A stretch of DNA of 64,000 nt from Peterkaempfera sp044755465 (GTDB lineage Bacteria > Actinomycetota > Actinomycetes > Streptomycetales > Streptomycetaceae): positions 1,550,001 through 1,614,000 of the forward strand of contig NZ_JBIVRB010000001.1 of assembly GCF_044755465.1 (NCBI RefSeq), given 5' to 3'. A program made the position numbers and the translations under genes. A model generated the notes under the pieces. That model had not been told where the DNA came from and ran no database searches. It saw nothing but the letters and a program-made list of their open reading frames with translations. This document shows positions 8,056 through 15,171 of the stretch, one piece after another; position 1 is the first letter of the stretch; every line of letters begins with the position of its first letter.

Positions 8056-9525
8056 CTAAAGCTGGACCATGGGGACGCCGCCCTTGCGGCCGATGGAAAA
8101 TGCGATACGGTATACATCTGGCAAATCGATCCTCCTGTCCTTTCGGCGGCGCATCACACCAAGCAGGATAAGCTCTTCAATCAGTTGCCGGTAGTCGTCC
8201 GCGTAACGTGGTCCGGTGCGGATCTCGCCGCTGTTTCTTGTGGCTGTGGCCACACGTTCGGCCTCGCGTTGCAGTCGCTGAGTGAGGTCGGCCTGTCCCC
8301 ACAAGCTGATCACGAGTTCCGAATCAATAGGGACTTGCTGGCCCTGAAGCGGTGCGATGGCAGTGTGTACCCATGGCATATCCTCGCGAACTTCCGCTAC
8401 CCTGGTCTGAGAGGCGGACTGGACGCCGCGTCGAATTCCTTCGTGATGCAGTGGAAAATCATGCCCTGCGTAGCTGTCGCGTGTCTCCTCGACGGCCTTG
8501 ACCAGCGCGTTCAGAAAGCTCCGCGGGCTGACTTGCTCGACTCCGTCCATCAAATGGTTGGGCAGCCAGGTGTAGGTGATCCCCTTACGGAAGTTCGCTC
8601 CCATGTAAGGACCAGCGATCAGACTGAACGCATCAGCCTGGACTTTCTCGTCGCCGCGTAGGGCGGACGGCAGCTGGTGCCGACCTTCTGTGTGCTCGAT
8701 CCAGCCGCTGGTCATGGCACGGAAGCACACGGCTTCCTCGCTATCGTGGTTGCCGAGGTAGTGGAAGAAGAGGCCGTAGAGATTGGCTCTGGACCATTGG
8801 AGGCTCGCGGAATTTGAGGTCAACTTCGATGCATCGGGGAAATTGAGAAGAGCCCCGTCGAACATGTCCGGACGAATGAATACCTTGAACCGGATATTTT
8901 TTGTTCCAAGCCGCATCTCCAATGCCAACTGGAGGATTCCGGCGACTAGGCGATCGGCTTGTGCGCGGTCCCAGTGCAGGTGTTCCAGCGCGTCGAAAAG
9001 GATCAGCTGTGTGGTTCCCTGGCTCTGGGCCTGCTGGTCGGCCTGCGCGATGGTTTGGTCGCGTTCGCTCGGGTGGGCGCGCACCCAGTCGACCCGTTCG
9101 CGCCAACTTTGCAGGCCCATCAGTTTCGGCTGGCCAAGAGCTACGAGGAGCACAGTGTTCCAGAGGTCGTACGGGCGTACTGCCTCCTCCACGAGACTGC
9201 GCAGTTCCCCGGGCCCTGGGTAAAGAGTGGGCTGAATCTGGGCGCCGTAGCCTGTGGCTACCGTAATGTGGTGGAGTTTGTCGATTCGGTACTCCTCGGC
9301 GGCGACGGCGCGCAGCTTGTCGTCGAGTAGCGACCGGTACCAGAACGTCTTTCCCACTCCACGGCCGCCGCGCACCACTGTGGTATCCACGTGCAGCGCA
9401 GTTCTGTGACTGTCGGGAGTGAATAGGGTTGAGAGTGACGGCGTAACCGTGTCCGCATCTTGTGCGGGTGGCAACGCCGAACTCAGCAGATCGCGGTATT
9501 CGTCGACTCCGAGCACGGTCGTCAT
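8056..9525 (-). CDS. Island gene 3: P-loop ATPase (Sll1717/STAND-like) with C-terminal winged-helix-like end
   Basis: 489 aa. The ATG at 9525 overlaps the previous stop by one base (TGATG) and has a good ribosome binding site (CGGAGGG). The Walker A is RGGRGVGKTF with Lys59. A Walker B-like strand is LILFDALEHL. A segment FIRPDMFDGALLNFPDASKL followed by LQWSRANLYGLFF resembles the arrangement I recall for Sll1717-family P-loop ATPases. The last 50 residues (YRQLIEELILLGVMRRRKDRRI) look like a winged helix. The architecture suggests a signalling or switch ATPase. It is the last of three overlapping genes, so it probably works with the KGGVGR ATPase and HEPN-like protein. Antiphage or stress defence is an inference from context only. 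Confidence 0.8.
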   Translation of the reverse strand: MTTVLGVDEYRDLLSSALPPAQDADTVTPSLSTLFTPDSHRTALHVDTTVVRGGRGVGKTFWYRSLLDDKLRAVAAEEYRIDKLHHITVATGYGAQIQPTLYPGPGELRSLVEEAVRPYDLWNTVLLVALGQPKLMGLQSWRERVDWVRAHPSERDQTIAQADQQAQSQGTTQLILFDALEHLHWDRAQADRLVAGILQLALEMRLGTKNIRFKVFIRPDMFDGALLNFPDASKLTSNSASLQWSRANLYGLFFHYLGNHDSEEAVCFRAMTSGWIEHTEGRHQLPSALRGDEKVQADAFSLIAGPYMGANFRKGITYTWLPNHLMDGVEQVSPRSFLNALVKAVEETRDSYAGHDFPLHHEGIRRGVQSASQTRVAEVREDMPWVHTAIAPLQGQQVPIDSELVISLWGQADLTQRLQREAERVATATRNSGEIRTGPRYADDYRQLIEELILLGVMRRRKDRRIDLPDVYRIAFSIGRKGGVPMVQL

Positions 9526-10886
9526 CAAGGCCCTCCGGGAAAGATCAGATGGGTGGCAGTGGTTAGGAAGGAATCGTACGCGGCCTTCACAAAAGAACGG
9601 TCGGACCAGCCAGGAGTGCTGATTGCATCGATTCCTACCAGGTCCAGTGTGAAGAGGATCGGGATGGGCGAGTGTGGAGCGGAGTCCTCCTCTGGGCTTG
9701 GATTGTAAGCCGAAGGGAAGCTATGGAGGTCGCCCCCGGACGGGACATCGTCGTAAAGGACGGAGAAGCACGACCAGGCGTTTTCACGAAAGGAATCCAG
9801 GTAAGCGTCCATCGGTCGTTCGGCGGAGTCGGGCACCATGGAAGCGACCATACGCAGCCTGTCCCTCACTACCCGTGCCTGCCCAGCGTCACGCCAGGCA
9901 GTGAATAGGTCCCGGTATCCGTTCCAGGTGTGGGCGTTATCCGCCCCGAAGAGCAGGGCGAGGTCGCAGAGTCGAGAGATGGCGACTGCAGCGATGTCGT
10001 GGATACCTGCCCGGCTGTCAAGCAGGATGACATCAGGTGTGCCGCTCGCTCGTGTGACTGCCTCCTCGCATGCCGCGATGGCTTCCTCCAGGCGGTCCGC
10101 GAAGCCGGCTCCGTTCTTGGTGGGAAGGTCAGCGTAGATCCTGTTCAATTTCTCCACATACGAGTAGACGGCTCCTGGCGCTCCCTTGCCCCGGGCCGGG
10201 GCAACCCAGATCTCGCCGGCTTTGGCGTCGTAGTTGGAAGCCTGGGCGACAAGATCCAGGCCTTCGGCATTGCCGACCGCTGACTCCACGAGCTGGTCGA
10301 TAAGGCCGTACCAGGGCGTTGCCTCCTCGGAGAGCAGCAAAGGACCGGAGCCAGGTGACTCCAGGTCTAGATCGACCACGAGCACGCGATTCCCGAGATC
10401 AGCCAGATGCTTCGCCAGCATGGCGGTGGCAGTGGAACGACCTACACCACCTTTGAACCCGTAGAGCGTGACCCGCGGAGCACGAACCCCGCTTTCCTCG
10501 GGAATCTGGCGCACTCGAGACCAGTCCTCGCCGACAACTGTGCTCTCAAGCCATCTGATGCACCCCTGCCCAGGACCGGCAGGCTGGTCGAGCTCATCCA
10601 CGATGCGGGGAGAGTCGAAGAGAGCGGCCGGCTGGAAGAGACTGGATCCCAGCACCACCGGCCGACTGGAGGCGTACCGGCCAAGAGCGGTGGTGAGTGA
10701 ATCCCGCCATTCACTGAGAGCCGCGTCGTCAGGCCGCTGCTCCCTGTCATCCAGAAGCAGGGAGACCTGGCCGAGGAGATCTCGAACCACTAGGACATCT
10801 ACACCGGTCGCGGCTACGCCACGGGCTACTTCCAAGGCGAGCGGCCGGGCCTTGTCGAAGCGGACCGGGTCCGGAAAGAGGCTCAC
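9525..10886 (-). CDS. Island gene 2: KGGVGR-motif ParA/MinD-like ATPase with an extra N-terminal domain
   Basis: 453 aa from the GTG at 10886, which overlaps the stop of the HEPN-like gene (GTGA). The frame is open further upstream, but that part lies inside the preceding gene. Residues 1-135 form an N-terminal domain (VSLFPDPVRFDKARPLALEV..., then VLVVRDLLGQVSLLLDD) that I do not recognise. The ATPase follows: deviant Walker A YGFKGGVGRST at about 143-152, where Arg150 replaces the usual P-loop Lys of KGGVGKST, then VLVVDLDLESPG and VILLDSRAG with Asp290. KGGVGR variants of ParA/MinD ATPases occur outside plasmid partition, often beside other NTPases. There is no ParB or centromere-like repeat, so partition is unlikely. 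Confidence 0.85.
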   Translation of the reverse strand: MSLFPDPVRFDKARPLALEVARGVAATGVDVLVVRDLLGQVSLLLDDREQRPDDAALSEWRDSLTTALGRYASSRPVVLGSSLFQPAALFDSPRIVDELDQPAGPGQGCIRWLESTVVGEDWSRVRQIPEESGVRAPRVTLYGFKGGVGRSTATAMLAKHLADLGNRVLVVDLDLESPGSGPLLLSEEATPWYGLIDQLVESAVGNAEGLDLVAQASNYDAKAGEIWVAPARGKGAPGAVYSYVEKLNRIYADLPTKNGAGFADRLEEAIAACEEAVTRASGTPDVILLDSRAGIHDIAAVAISRLCDLALLFGADNAHTWNGYRDLFTAWRDAGQARVVRDRLRMVASMVPDSAERPMDAYLDSFRENAWSCFSVLYDDVPSGGDLHSFPSAYNPSPEEDSAPHSPIPILFTLDLVGIDAISTPGWSDRSFVKAAYDSFLTTATHLIFPGGP

Positions 10887-11359
10887 GTGAGGGCTCCGTC
10901 GACGAGGGCTTGGTCGTGAAGGTGGAGGAGAAGCTCGGCTGCGGCGCGATGGTGGTACACGTCGGCCTCGACGATGTCGGCCCCATCGCGGTATCGGTGG
11001 TCCACCGACCAGTTTTCGAATGGTGTCGAGCTCTGGAGTGCTGAAGCCAGTCTGCCGCCAGACCGGCCGGTGAGTAGTAGCGCCACGTCGGACCACAGCT
11101 CCGGTAGATGGCTGAAGTACTGCGTCTTGCCGTCGCTGTTCTGGACCCAGGGCTTCTTCGGTGGAAGCCGACCCGGTTTCGTCGGATCTACGGTTGCTCC
11201 CACGTACCGCAGCAGCAGGCTCTTCAGCACACACTCCACGGTGAACCCGAGGTGGTAGTCCGCATTGGGAACGCGACTGTCGGCGAGTAGGTACACGGCG
11301 TCGTCATAGTGACGCCGCGCGGCACACGCGTAGTGCTCTTGCATGGCGGTTTCGGGCAC
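10883..11359 (-). CDS. Island gene 1: HEPN-like domain protein
   Basis: 158 aa, GTG start at 11359; an in-frame ATG at 11344 is an alternative. The N-terminal helices ARRHYDDAVYLLADSRVPNA and YHLGFTVECVLKSLLLRY follow the HEPN pattern (A..H..A..L, then a Glu-Cys-x-Leu-Lys helix). After a basic loop come FSHLPELW and a final helix AAAELLLHLHDQA. The canonical catalytic Rx4-6H motif of HEPN ribonucleases is not clear: the nearest candidate is RAAAELLLH with seven spacers. It may be a nuclease variant or a non-catalytic partner. It is first in a three-gene operon in which each gene overlaps the next, implying fixed stoichiometry. HEPN proteins are frequent effectors in defence and toxin-antitoxin loci. 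Confidence 0.7.
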   Translation of the reverse strand: MPETAMQEHYACAARRHYDDAVYLLADSRVPNADYHLGFTVECVLKSLLLRYVGATVDPTKPGRLPPKKPWVQNSDGKTQYFSHLPELWSDVALLLTGRSGGRLASALQSSTPFENWSVDHRYRDGADIVEADVYHHRAAAELLLHLHDQALVDGALT

Positions 11360-11714
11360 ACGACGATCATAGAGATCCCAGCGGGCAGGGATGTCTTCCG
11401 TTCCTGGACTGTGCTGAGGATCAGACAGTCCTGCTCGTGCTGGGGGAGGAGCGAGGGTGACCCGTCCAACCCTTCGACCTGCTGCGATCTATGGCAGTAC
11501 GCTGGCTGAGAGCAGTTGCGTGAGCGGCCTCTGGAGCCTGGACGGCGCAGGACCTGTCACGGAAGGCGCAAAGCCTTCACCGGTTGACGGAGCCACACGT
11601 GCTCGGTCCCATGGCGGAAGATGGCTGCTCACTGCCTACCGGTGTCAGCACCGGGCAGAGCATTTCCGGGTAGCGCTTTACAGGGGGAAGGAACCCCGCA
11701 GTTGGGGCACGCCG
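11360..11714. other. 355-bp non-coding right end of the island
   Basis: No convincing gene. It must hold the promoter of the three-gene operon and any recombinase arm sites. Visible structures are GAAGGC/GCCTTC (11562-11578), CCGGTG-TCAG-CACCGG (11639-11654) and GGGG-AAGGAA-CCCC about 30 bp from the sdaA stop. The last may act as the replacement terminator for sdaA. I saw no clear -35/-10 pair. Confidence 0.45.
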
Positions 11715-11743
11715 TCAGCACTCGATGACATTGACCGCCAGGC
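11715..11743. repeat. Right boundary repeat of the island, forming the 3' end of sdaA
   Basis: The 29 bases are identical to 7829-7857. On the minus strand they encode the SdaA C-terminus (LAVNVIEC and stop). The target is thus the most 3' part of a conserved housekeeping gene, and integration leaves the protein sequence unchanged. Confidence 0.9.
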
Positions 11744-13109
11744 CGCCGCGGGAGGTCTCCTTGTACTTGACCTTCATGTCGGCGCCGGTCTCCTTCATGG
11801 TCTTGATGGCCTTGTCCAGCGAGACATGGTGGCGGCCGTCGCCGCGCAGGGCGAGGCGGGCGGCGGTGATGGCCTTGACGGAGGCCATGCCGTTGCGCTC
11901 GATGCACGGGATCTGGACCAGGCCGCCGACCGGGTCGCAGGTGAGGCCCAGATTGTGCTCGATGCCGATCTCGGCCGCGTTCTCCACCTGCTCCGGGGTG
12001 CCGCCCAGCACCTCGGCCAGGCCGCCCGCCGCCATCGAGCAGGCGGAGCCGACCTCGCCCTGGCAGCCGACCTCGGCGCCGGAGATGGAGGCGTTCTCCT
12101 TGAAGAGCATGCCGATGGCGCCGGCCGCCAGCATGAAGCGGACCACCCCGTCCTCGTCCGCACCGGGGACGAAGGTGGTGTAGTAGTGCAGCACGGCCGG
12201 CACGATCCCGGCGGCGCCGTTGGTGGGGGCGGTGACCACCCGGCCGCCCGCCGCGTTCTCCTCGTTGACCGCCATCGCGTAGAGGGTGACCCACTCCATG
12301 GCGTTGGCCGGGCCGATGCCCTCGGCGCGCAGCGCTCGGGCGGCGGTGGCGGCCCGGCGGCGGACCTTGAGGCCGCCCGGCAGGATGCCCTCCCGGGACA
12401 TGCCCGCCGTGACGCATTCGCGCATCACCCGCCAGATCTCCAGCAGCCCGGCGCGGATCTCGGCCTCGCTGCGCCAGGCCCGCTCGTTCTCCAGCATCAG
12501 CGCGGAGATGGAGAGCCCGGTGTCGCGGGTGAGCTGGAGCAGCTCGCCGCCGGTGCGGAACGGGTGGCGCAGCACGGAGTCGTCCGGCTTGATCCTCCCC
12601 CCGCCTTCGGCCGGGGGTGCCCCCATGGCGCCGATGGCGTCCTCGTCGACGACGAAGCCGCCGCCCACCGAGTAGTAGGTCTTCTCCAGCAGCGGGACGC
12701 CCGCGTCGTCGTACGCGCAGACCGTCATGCCGTTGGCGTGGTATGGCAGCGAGCGGCGGCGGTGCAGGATCAGCTGGCTGTCGGGGTCGAAGGCGATCTC
12801 CTGGGCGCCGAGCAGCCGCAGCCGCCCGGTGGCCCGGATGCGGGCCACGTCGAGGTCGGCCTGCTCGATGTCGACGGTGCGCGGGGAGTTGCCCTCCAGG
12901 CCGAGCAGTACGGCCTTGGGGGTGCCATGGCCGTGGCCGGTGGCACCGAGCGAGCCGAAGAGTTCGGCGCGCACCGAGGCGACCTGGGCGAGCAGCCCTT
13001 CGGACTTCAGCCGCCTGGCGAACATCCGGGCGGCGCGCATCGGGCCGACGGTGTGGGAGCTGGACGGGCCGATGCCGACGGAGAAGAGGTCGAAGACGCT
13101 GATGGCCAC
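11715..13109 (-). CDS. sdaA: L-serine ammonia-lyase (iron-sulphur L-serine dehydratase)
   Basis: 464 aa, GTG start at 13109. It deaminates L-serine to pyruvate and ammonia. The N-terminus has the family motif VGIGPSSSHTVGPM. Cys residues in GCQGEVG, LTCDPVGG and QIPCIERN match the iron-sulphur cluster ligands. The last residue is Cys464 (VNVIEC): in the Legionella enzyme the C-terminal Cys reaches into the active site and ligates the cluster, so this tail is functionally constrained. An in-frame repeat-derived stretch (GAPPAEGGG) sits at 12596-12625. It follows gcvT, gcvH and glyA on the same strand (219-bp gap after glyA), making a serine/glycine catabolic group. Its 3' end is the integration site of the adjacent island. 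Confidence 0.95.
   Translation of the reverse strand: MAISVFDLFSVGIGPSSSHTVGPMRAARMFARRLKSEGLLAQVASVRAELFGSLGATGHGHGTPKAVLLGLEGNSPRTVDIEQADLDVARIRATGRLRLLGAQEIAFDPDSQLILHRRRSLPYHANGMTVCAYDDAGVPLLEKTYYSVGGGFVVDEDAIGAMGAPPAEGGGRIKPDDSVLRHPFRTGGELLQLTRDTGLSISALMLENERAWRSEAEIRAGLLEIWRVMRECVTAGMSREGILPGGLKVRRRAATAARALRAEGIGPANAMEWVTLYAMAVNEENAAGGRVVTAPTNGAAGIVPAVLHYYTTFVPGADEDGVVRFMLAAGAIGMLFKENASISGAEVGCQGEVGSACSMAAGGLAEVLGGTPEQVENAAEIGIEHNLGLTCDPVGGLVQIPCIERNGMASVKAITAARLALRGDGRHHVSLDKAIKTMKETGADMKVKYKETSRGGLAVNVIEC
12596..12625. repeat. Streptomyces-type GC-rich palindromic repeat inside sdaA
   Basis: The stretch CCGCCTTCGGCCGGGGGTGC with flanking C-runs, including the hairpin GGGGG-TG-CCCCC, looks like a dispersed element that I recall seeing many times in Streptomyces genomes. 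It is translated in frame as GAPPAEGGG between FVVDEDA and RIKPDD, a position where related SdaA proteins have, as I remember, a short loop. Confidence 0.55.
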
Positions 13110-13328
13110 GGGTGCGGACTCCGGGGGTCACCCCCACGGTGGTGGGGCGGGGCGGACCCCGTCCAGCTCGTGCGCCAGGGTGCTGGGACGGAACTGCGAC
13201 GGGTAGGGCTGCGGGGGAGGGGGGCGGAACGGCGGGTACGGGGGCGGGTCGGCGGGTTCACCGCCCGGCCCGCCCCCAGTGTGCCGCTCAGCGCCCCCGG
13301 TGGGAGGGGCGCCCCTTGCGGGTGGGGC

Positions 13329-14597
13329 TCACAGCTCCGGGTAGAGCGGGTGCTTCACGGCCAGCGCGCTGACGCGGGCCTTCAGCGACTCGGCCGTGGC
13401 CGCGTCGAAGCCCGGCTTGAGGGCCTCGGCGATCACGTCGGCCACCTCACGGAAGTCCTCGGCCTGGAAGCCTCGGGTGGCCAGCGCCGGGGTGCCGATC
13501 CGCAGGCCGGAGGTGACCATCGGCGGGCGGGGGTCGAAGGGCACCGCGTTGCGGTTCACGGTGATGCCGACCTCGTGCAGCCGGTCCTCGGCCTGCTGCC
13601 CGTCCAGCTCGCTGTTCCGCAGGTCGACCAGGACCAGGTGGACGTCGGTGCCGCCGGACAGCACGGAGACGCCCGCCTCGGTGGCGTCCGGCCGGGTGAG
13701 GCGCTCGGCGAGGATCTTCGCGCCCTCCAGGGTGCGCTGCTGGCGCTCCTTGAACTCCGGCGAGGCCGCGACCTTGAAGGAGACCGCCTTGGCGGCGATC
13801 ACATGCTCCAGCGGGCCGCCCTGCTGACCGGGGAAGACCGCAGAGTTGATCTTCTTGGCCAGCTCGGCCTTGGAGAGGATCACACCGCCGCGCGGGCCGC
13901 CCAGCGTCTTGTGGGTGGTGGTGGTGACGACGTCCGCGTACGGGACGGGGGAGGGGTGCAGCCCGGCGGCCACCAGGCCGGCGAAGTGCGCCATGTCCAC
14001 CATCAGGTACGCGCCGACCTCGTCCGCGATCCGGCGGAAGGCGGCGAAGTCCAGCCGGCGCGGGTAGGCGGACCAGCCGGCCACGATCAGCTTGGGGCGG
14101 TGCTCCTTGGCCAGGCGCTCCACCTCGTCCATGTCGACCAGGTTGGTCGCCTCGTCGACGTGGTACGCCACCACGTTGTACAGCTTGCCGGAGAAGTTGA
14201 TCCGCATGCCGTGGGTCAGGTGCCCGCCGTGCGCCAGGTCCAGGCCGAGGATGGTGTCGCCCGGCTGGAGCAGGGCGAACATCGCGGCGGCGTTGGCCTG
14301 GGCGCCGGAGTGCGGCTGGACGTTGGCCGCCTCCGCGCCGAACAGCTCCTTGATGCGGTCGATCGCGATCTGCTCGACCACGTCGACGTGCTCGCAGCCG
14401 CCGTAGTAGCGGCGACCGGGGTAGCCCTCGGCGTACTTGTTGGTGAGGACCGAGCCCTGCGCCTCCATGACCGCCACCGGGGCGAAGTTCTCGGAGGCGA
14501 TCATCTCAAGGGTGGTCTGCTGGCGGTGCAGCTCGGCGTCGACCGCGGCGGCGACCTCGGGGTCGAGGGCGTGCAGGGACTGGTTGAGAACCGTCAT
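13329..14597 (-). CDS. glyA: Serine hydroxymethyltransferase
   Basis: 422 aa, ATG start at 14597. A PLP enzyme that interconverts serine and glycine with tetrahydrofolate, supplying one-carbon units. Lys230 in TTTTHKTLGGPRGG is the PLP-binding Lys. Other family stretches are SGAQANAAAMFALLQPGD and GHLTHGMRINFSGK. Length is normal. It lies 118 bp behind gcvH and 219 bp before sdaA on the same strand. It may be co-transcribed from the riboswitch-controlled gcvT promoter, although the gaps allow internal promoters. Confidence 0.97.
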   Translation of the reverse strand: MTVLNQSLHALDPEVAAAVDAELHRQQTTLEMIASENFAPVAVMEAQGSVLTNKYAEGYPGRRYYGGCEHVDVVEQIAIDRIKELFGAEAANVQPHSGAQANAAAMFALLQPGDTILGLDLAHGGHLTHGMRINFSGKLYNVVAYHVDEATNLVDMDEVERLAKEHRPKLIVAGWSAYPRRLDFAAFRRIADEVGAYLMVDMAHFAGLVAAGLHPSPVPYADVVTTTTHKTLGGPRGGVILSKAELAKKINSAVFPGQQGGPLEHVIAAKAVSFKVAASPEFKERQQRTLEGAKILAERLTRPDATEAGVSVLSGGTDVHLVLVDLRNSELDGQQAEDRLHEVGITVNRNAVPFDPRPPMVTSGLRIGTPALATRGFQAEDFREVADVIAEALKPGFDAATAESLKARVSALAVKHPLYPEL

Positions 14598-14715
14598 CAG
14601 GGGTCTTCCGGTAAAGGGCGGACGGGGAGACCGGGGCGGCCGCGCGAGGGGTTCTCCGGTCGCGACCGCAGCGGGTGACGAGCCTTGGCGGGCGTGCGGG
14701 CCCGGGGCTCGGGAG

Positions 14716-15093
14716 TCAGCCGCCGATGAAGGCGGTGTACTCGTCGGCGCTCAGCAGGCCCTCGGGATCGCCGTCGAGCCGGACCTTGAACAGCCAGCCG
14801 TCCTCGAACGGGCCGGAGTTCACAAGCGCGGGGTCGTCCACCACGGCCTGGTTGACCTCGGTCACCTCGCCGCTGGCGGGGGAGTACAGATCGCTGACCG
14901 ACTTGGTGGACTCGAGCTCGCCGCAGGGCTCACCGGCGGTGACGGCCTGGCCGACGTCGGGGAGCTGCACGTAGACCACGTCACCGAGCGCGTCGGCCGC
15001 GTGGGAGGTGATCCCCACGGTGGACACGCCGTCCTCGGGGACGGTCAGCCACTCGTGCTCCTTGCTGTACTGCAGGTGCTGCGGGTTGCTCAT
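14716..15093 (-). CDS. gcvH: Glycine cleavage system H protein
   Basis: 125 aa, the usual length. It is the lipoyl carrier of the glycine cleavage complex and shuttles the aminomethyl group from the P-protein to GcvT. Lys64 in ELESTKSVSDLYSP is the lipoylation site. Typical segments are EHEWLTVPEDGVSTVGIT and GDVVYVQLPDVG. It starts 78 bp after gcvT, most likely in one operon. No gcvP (glycine decarboxylase) or lipoyl synthase gene is in the window. Confidence 0.97.
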   Translation of the reverse strand: MSNPQHLQYSKEHEWLTVPEDGVSTVGITSHAADALGDVVYVQLPDVGQAVTAGEPCGELESTKSVSDLYSPASGEVTEVNQAVVDDPALVNSGPFEDGWLFKVRLDGDPEGLLSADEYTAFIGG

Positions 15094-15171
15094 GGCGGCA
15101 ATTCTCCAGGATGGGGTACGGGTACGGCGAAACGGGCCGGTGACGGCCTGGGACCAGGATGCGGCAGCGAG

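Larger units (their letters stand above)
7829..11743. mobile_element. Small integrated island bounded by 29-bp direct repeats, inserted at the 3' end of sdaA; no recombinase gene
   Basis: Two perfect 29-bp copies (7829-7857 and 11715-11743) flank three minus-strand genes and no others. The right copy is the last 29 bases of sdaA; the left copy is an orphan with no sdaA sequence beyond it. This is the signature of site-specific integration into a gene's 3' end, with the gene end restored by the element. The repeat length favours a tyrosine recombinase. The inserted unit is 3,886 bp. Sequence inside is visibly less GC-rich (lines of about 45-60% against 70-80% outside). No integrase, excisionase or replication gene is inside, so the element is either a cargo-only island moved in trans or a remnant that lost its recombinase. 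Confidence 0.8.

Noticed and set aside
9525..10886. A plasmid-type partition (ParA) role for the island ATPase
   Set aside because: No ParB-like protein, no centromere repeats and no replication gene; the P-loop is the KGGVGR variant and there is an extra N-terminal domain.
10887..11234. An N-terminal extension of the KGGVGR ATPase by 116 residues
   Set aside because: The extension lies inside the HEPN-like gene in another frame and has no protein character. The GTG at 10886 gives a standard 4-bp overlap.
8056..11359. TTA codons in the island genes
   Set aside because: Several TAA/TTA trinucleotides occur, but those I checked are out of frame with the genes.
7829..11743. The 29-bp repeat considered as a partial duplication of sdaA
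   Set aside because: Identity stops exactly at both ends, covers only the last 29 bases of the gene and flanks foreign-looking DNA, which fits site-specific integration better than gene duplication.
11715..11743. tRNA gene as integration target
   Set aside because: No tRNA-like cloverleaf is present at either boundary; the target is the 3' end of sdaA.
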